A DNA stretch of 64,000 bases from Spizellomyces punctatus DAOM BR117 (taxonomy: Eukaryota; Chytridiomycota; Chytridiomycetes; Spizellomycetales; Spizellomycetaceae). Positions 59,627 to 64,000 of this stretch are shown one piece after another; the first letter of the stretch is position 1; the number at the start of each line of letters is the position of its first letter. A program made the translations under genes and the position numbers. The notes below the pieces were generated by a model. It was not told the DNA's origin, ran no database searches, and worked only from the letters and a program-made list of their open reading frames with translations. The DNA lies in the NCBI RefSeq assembly GCF_000182565.1, contig NW_015971540.1, positions 1,116,476 to 1,180,475 on the forward strand, given 5' to 3'.

Positions 59627-61492
59627 ATGCCACCAAAAAAGAAGCAAAAACTCGAAAAACTCGACAAACCTACTTGCTTACATACCTATAACAAGACTTC
59701 CTTTGCAAAAGCTTTCCTGCCAAACTACCACCAACGGCTTCTAGATTACATCGCCATCATCCATGAACTCGCTTCCCACGCTCTCAAATTCTACATCCTA
59801 TCTGCACCATCCTTTCCCACGGTAGATCAAGATACAATCGAAGCGATTCTCTATCTTCTCAACAAAGGAGAGGCTTGGCATCCAAGAAAGGAAGCAAAGA
59901 AGGCATGGCGGGATTGTTTGCTGCCATATGTTTAACGGTACTGCCAAATCGTCGGCTTCGTTCACCCAAATCTACGAGGCGAGCAGCAATCAGTCAATTA
60001 CCTGACAGCAAGTATGATGACAAACCTGAAGGTCAACGTTCAAGAGCATTTCATGCAGATGCTCCTTCGGTATATCAATCTGCGGCTCGACGTGAAGGGA
60101 CAGAAGCAGCGACTGCCACTGAAAAGCGATGCGCGGAAAGCTTTCTTTACTCGACTACGCTACTTAAAGTCAGTTTTTCTTTTTGATACTGTACCTGAGT
60201 TGCTGGATTTAACACCATTGGAGAGCGAGGTTCTTGAAGAGATTTGGTCGCTCGATCTGCCTTTTCTTGTTGACAATCCACTCGCCTTCGCAGTTGTCGT
60301 GGATCCAATGTCCTTTTTCCCTGCTTACTGTCGGTTGTCAAGCCTATATGAAAAGCATGGATTTCGACGGTTCAGTGCAATCCCACTTCGCCGCTCCCTC
60401 ATCCAAAGCCACATTCGTATCGACACGGTTATTCTGCACCAGCATATCCTCTGCATCACCCGCCAAGAAGCAGAAGCCGTAGCGAAGGTCGATTTATGGT
60501 TGCGCGTCTGTAATCTGCAGAACAAGGCTTTTAGATCTCGTCATGGAATGTGTTTTGAAGGCTCGATCACGACGGACGGAACCTCGATGTCTGTATACCT
60601 AAAGCACCCAGACGCAGACAAGTATGGAAAGCGCGGAGCGAGAAAGTCAGCAAAGACTCTAGAAGCTGAGGTGAAGGCAGTATATGTGGAGAACAACTTG
60701 CCTGCTTGTCGAGCAGCAGAAAATGTCATCGTTATCGACCCAAACAAGCGCGACATTCTCTACTGCCAAGACAGCAATGGTACGACGTTCCGCTACACCG
60801 CCAATCAACGCTGCAAGGAGACAGGTAGCCGCCGAATTGCAAAGAGACGAGAAGCAATGAAAGCCGGCGGCATTGACCTCATAGAATCACGTATCCCAAG
60901 CCACAAGACGATGAACCTCATGGACTTTACTCGCTACCTTCTCGTTCGTCGCGCAGATTCGGATCGTCGCAAGGAATTCTACTCCCACCCTGCCCACACA
61001 CGGTGGAAGTGGCATGCATTTATAAACCGTCAGAAGAGTGAATCGAACCTCATATCCAACTTGCGCAACAAGTTTGGGAACTTTACCATTGTGATGGGAG
61101 ATTGGAGCGATGCCGGTCGAACTGCGAGATTTCAGACCTCATCCAAGACAAAAGGCTGGCGCACCCTCTTTAAGCGCAACCGCATTGATTGTTTCCTTCT
61201 CGACGAGTACAAGACCTCATCTGTCTGCCCTCACTGTTCCTCTGACGTTGAAAAAGGTTTCAAAACACGACCTCATTCAAGACCTTATCGACGACGAGAA
61301 GGCAAGATTGAAAAAGTCCACGGATTGCTGGGTTGTACCAACCCTAACTGTTTGCAGCAAGCCTGGACGATGCGCTACTGGAATCGAGATACGCTGTCAA
61401 CCTGCAATATGGTAACGATCGTGCAATCAATGTTGGATGGACACGGTAGACCAGAGGTGTTCAGCAGGAGGAGTGTTCCAGCTGTAGCGTAG
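59627..61492 (+). CDS. Fanzor (eukaryotic TnpB-like RNA-guided nuclease), split by one in-frame TAA
   Basis: The protein opens with a basic, NLS-like PPKKKQKLEK. The frame is one continuous phase from 59627 to TAG 61490-61492 except for one TAA at 59933-59935, codon 103. The protein-like sequence continues after it (HPNLRGEQQSVNYLTAS, then VQEHFMQMLLRYINLRLDV). RuvC-I: ENVIVIDPNKRDILYC (Asp codon 60737). The RuvC-II region reads TIVMGDWSD, with the acidic position apparently moved to LLDEYKTSSVC (Glu codon 61205). A zinc finger is CPHCSSD ... GCTNPNCLQQ. RuvC-III is YWNRDTLSTCNM (Asp codon 61388). These match Fanzor1 proteins. Fanzors use guide RNAs made from their own 3' ends to cut DNA. Whether this copy is active depends on the stop. 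Confidence 0.93.
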
Positions 61493-61586
61493 CGTAGATT
61501 GGTTAGATTAGGTTTTCCGAGCCGGTTGTCGCGCGGTTCAATCCCTGGTGCGGGTGCTAGTGCCAATACCCATCGGCTCCGCACTA
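61440..61586 (+). ncRNA. Predicted guide (omega) RNA scaffold region
   Basis: By analogy with characterised Fanzor and TnpB elements, the guide RNA overlaps the 3' end of the gene and the right TIR, and its guide derives from sequence just past the element (61587 onward). The region contains short complementary arms around GCCGG...CCGGC-like sequence and a B-box-like GGTTCAATCCC at 61535-61545. Boundaries and expression are inferred, not seen. Confidence 0.4.
61557..61586 (+). repeat. Right terminal inverted repeat of the Fanzor element
   Basis: 30 bp, exact reverse complement of 59463-59492, followed by CATATGAAGAG. TA occurs at the outer ends of both repeats. Confidence 0.95.
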
Positions 61587-61695
61587 CATATGAAGAGGGC
61601 AGGCAAAATAACTACTGTTCGGTAACACTCCTACTTCTACATTACGTGTTCACTAAAATTAAAACAGCCTTCCGGACCAGCCGGTGGACTGCTAC

Positions 61696-63936
61696 TTACG
61701 CACCCAAGACCCATTTTCCAATGAACGCATCGAATCCCATATCATTGACAACAATATCACCATACAACTCTCGTAACTCTAGACTTGTAAAGCTCTCCAA
61801 GGCTGCTCTGTGTCTTGATGTAGATACAGAAGGTCTCGGCGTTGACAGCTTTGAGTACGCGCAATCATCACTATCTTCCACATCCGAGCTTGGCTCCGCA
61901 AGCCGTAGGACAGAACCCTTGAGCTCGCTGAATCGATGAACGGATCGAGCATACTCCACTGCGGCCTGAAATGTTGCAAAGAGGTTTAGATCAAAAGCTG
62001 TTCATCAACCATTTGGAGGAAAACCATACCTCGGGGGTCAAGTCTCTGACAGAAACATTTCCCACTGATGCCTGACCAAAGCTGTCCACACTGATATTGT
62101 TTGTCACCCACCAGCGGGGTAAGTGGCTATTTTTACGACGAATCCAAAGGGTTTTCCACCCGCCATCGGTGTCCTCTCCACCGGTTTCAGTCTTTCCTCG
62201 ACGAATGGAGAAGATCCTTTCAATGGGACTGACGCCAGAGTTTCCTCGTCCATTTGCTCGTAATCTCGTCAATGGCCTCACTGGAGCCACCGACTCCCGT
62301 TTTTGACGTGGTCCATCATCATCCGCTACTCGGGCAACATTGCGAACGCTGTTTTGCTTGAGCCAGCGGACCGGAGCGGAAAAGACTCGTTTAATCTTTC
62401 CCCAATTGATCAACGTTTTGCGATTTGCCTTTTGCTGTTGCTCCTCCCCATACTTAAAATCTCGGGGGATCGTAGAATGTCTATGGGATTGGCTGAGCGT
62501 CGTGCCGCCAGCGGCAGGGGCGGAAGCACCTTCAGCGACCGCTACCCAATTACGAGCAGTCCATAGAGCTTCCTCCAGTAGAACTTCTACTGGTGTCACT
62601 GTTGAGGGACAGGACTCCCTTGTTGGGGTTAACGGCTGAGGACTATCCCGGTTGGGTGCGTAATTCTCTAGCCATGCATCAGAGTCAAGAAACGGAATCT
62701 CCAGTGGTATGCGAGGCAAGGACGGAAGGACATATTTGTTGTAACCGGTGACTTCATATAGTTCAGGTTTTGTGTCATTCTGTAGAGGTGTCCGATTCGG
62801 AAGTTCAGGCGGCGATTCATTAGGTATGTTCAACTCCATGGTCGTGAATCTGGAGTCCACAGAAAGATGAGCCATGTACGTTCGTGCAGTCAGCAAGGAC
62901 GATTCCGTTTGTGCTGTCTGAATGCCTTTATCCACTTTATCTATATGGTCTGCATTCTCGACAGTACTGGCTGCAGCAAGCTTTTTTGCTGCTGGGTCGG
63001 TAGTACTGAAGTTTGTGGCGTCTTCTTTGGCGCTGTCGTTTTCGATATCAGTATTTGATGGTGGTCTCGACGCTTCGACATGCTCAGAGTCTTTCCTTAG
63101 TAGGTGAACTGGTAGCAGAGGCGTCTGATCTTTCGCAAAAATTGCCGCATGAATCACACTATCGTCGGGCAGTAGTAACTCTTCCTGCTCCATGTCTAAT
63201 TCAGATGCTATAGCCGTCGTTTCTTCCGGTGCAGGATCGACCAGGGGCGCATGTCTGTTACGCTTATGATCAGAATGCCTACGAGTAAGAGTCACCGGCA
63301 TGCTGTCGACGTTAACTGCATCTAAGAGATATGAGATAGAGTCATCAGTTAAGCAGTACATGAAGCACTTACCAGGAAGCGACGCGTCTTGTTCCGCACT
63401 TGCTATCATTATCCCATGGGTTTTTATGGAAGATTGAAGCTCTTCAACGACTGGTGCCCCATATTCATCTAGCACATCACACGCAGTCAAGAACGAATCT
63501 GCGGGACTCGTGCCATAAGGGAGCACGTCCAAGTCCTTAGCACACTGCTGGAGGTGCAGCGCTTTATCAGAAATAATATCCTGCTCAGTGCCTGGGTATT
63601 GGATATTTTCATTGACATGAGTCCTCTCGGTGGAGGTTGTGGAAAGTATGGTCACATCAGCCGCGGAATTGGTACCGTAGGAGGATTGGCCTTGAGCAAC
63701 TCGAGTAAGCACACGGGAGGACTACACAGTCTTGAATGACGTTCACGAAACTTACTTGATCGCAACCAGGTGACGTCCGTGTCAATATGCAGTCCTTTTT
63801 TATTAACCACATTGACAGGACTGTCGCCAATATAAACAATGCCTTCTTGAAATTCATGATCCTCTTCTACGTCGACGGGATCATTTGAGAGCTCCAACTT
63901 GGAGTCTTTTCTGGTGGCCAGCATCGTAGTTGCCAT
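61696..63936 (-). CDS. Uncharacterised, mostly disordered protein; possibly incomplete at its 5' end
   Basis: Model: about 63936-63750 (first exon), 63712 or slightly upstream to 63373, 63321-62030, and 61965-61696. The 3' exons are secure: intron 61966-62029 joins RDLTPE to AAVEYARSVHRFSELKG, and the frame then runs to the stop. The intron 63322-63372 has perfect GTAAGT and TTAG ends, is 51 nt and contains no stop. The protein is rich in Ser, Asp, Glu and Thr, with one structured-looking part (LLEEALWTARNWVAVAEG, NWGKIKRVFSAPVRWL). I recognise no family. ATG 63934-63936 is the first visible start, but upstream exons could lie past the right edge. Confidence 0.65.
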
Positions 63937-64000
63937 TCTGAGCTGCCCAGTGAGGAAACAGGTGGTGTGATTAAAGCCGTGTGATTTCCCAAGCAGCTGC

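Larger units (their letters stand above)
59463..61586 (+). mobile_element. Fanzor-carrying transposable element with 30-bp perfect TIRs
   Basis: 2124 bp bounded by exact inverted repeats (59463-59492 and 61557-61586) containing a single gene, Fanzor, plus a TATA box. No DDE or tyrosine transposase is inside, so movement would need enzymes supplied elsewhere. Boundaries are flanked by TA dinucleotides on both sides (CA|TA... and ...TA|CATA), compatible with TA target-site duplication of the Tc1/mariner type; this is inference. It lies between divergent DLH and the convergent 61.7-63.9 kb gene and interrupts neither coding sequence. Confidence 0.9.

Noticed and set aside
61530-61556. A tRNA gene at the right end of the Fanzor element
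   Set aside because: Only a B-box-like motif is present; acceptor and anticodon arms do not form.
61499-61939. 146-codon plus-strand frame starting after the Fanzor stop
   Set aside because: It crosses the right TIR into antisense of the next gene; no protein-like content, so not a second element gene.

Overview
This window is nuclear DNA of a fungus, most likely a chytrid. Genes are densely packed on both strands, with roughly 100 short introns (about 50-90 nt, mostly GT-AG). Several genes are better known from animals than from Dikarya: a TMEM94-type P-type ATPase homologue, a site-2 protease, NEDD1, and a phospholipase-B/GDSL lipase. The Fanzor element near the right end, with a left boundary reading CATA, recalls Spizellomyces punctatus. 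That species attribution is inference from memory, not a search.

Layout, left to right. 1-13 kb: the 3' end of a 3-ketoacyl-CoA reductase, UTP25, an uncharacterised helix-turn-helix-like protein, the divergent pair NHP2/NOP12, PIG-P and mitochondrial EF-G2. 13-25 kb: UBC7, NEDD1, the TMEM94-like protein and fumarase. 26-39 kb: diacylglycerol kinase, SEC11, a small membrane protein, HEL2/ZNF598 (crossed by a 100-N gap), CK2 alpha and SPB1. 39-50 kb: tRNA-Gln(CUG), a large intronless ARM/BTB protein, cyclin L, a cation-diffusion facilitator and site-2 protease. 50-59 kb: prefoldin 3, a secreted GDSL phospholipase, TIM21, glyoxalase I, TFIIIA and a dienelactone hydrolase. 59.4-61.6 kb: a 2.1-kb mobile element with perfect 30-bp inverted repeats carrying one Fanzor gene. 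61.7-63.9 kb: an unrecognised gene that may continue past the window.

Most content is housekeeping. Ribosome biogenesis and 5S transcription (UTP25, NHP2, NOP12, SPB1, TFIIIA), ER protein and lipid handling (KCR, PIG-P, UBC7, SEC11, S2P, DAG kinase) and mitochondrial function (EF-G2, fumarase, TIM21) dominate. Exon coordinates were derived by hand from splice consensus, reading-frame phase and family resemblance. Most models close in phase; the uncertain junctions are flagged.

The standout is the Fanzor locus. It encodes a eukaryotic TnpB-like protein with RuvC-like and zinc-finger motifs, and has exactly matching terminal repeats, a TATA box and a candidate guide-RNA region at its right end. 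One in-frame TAA codon splits its reading frame and needs explaining.
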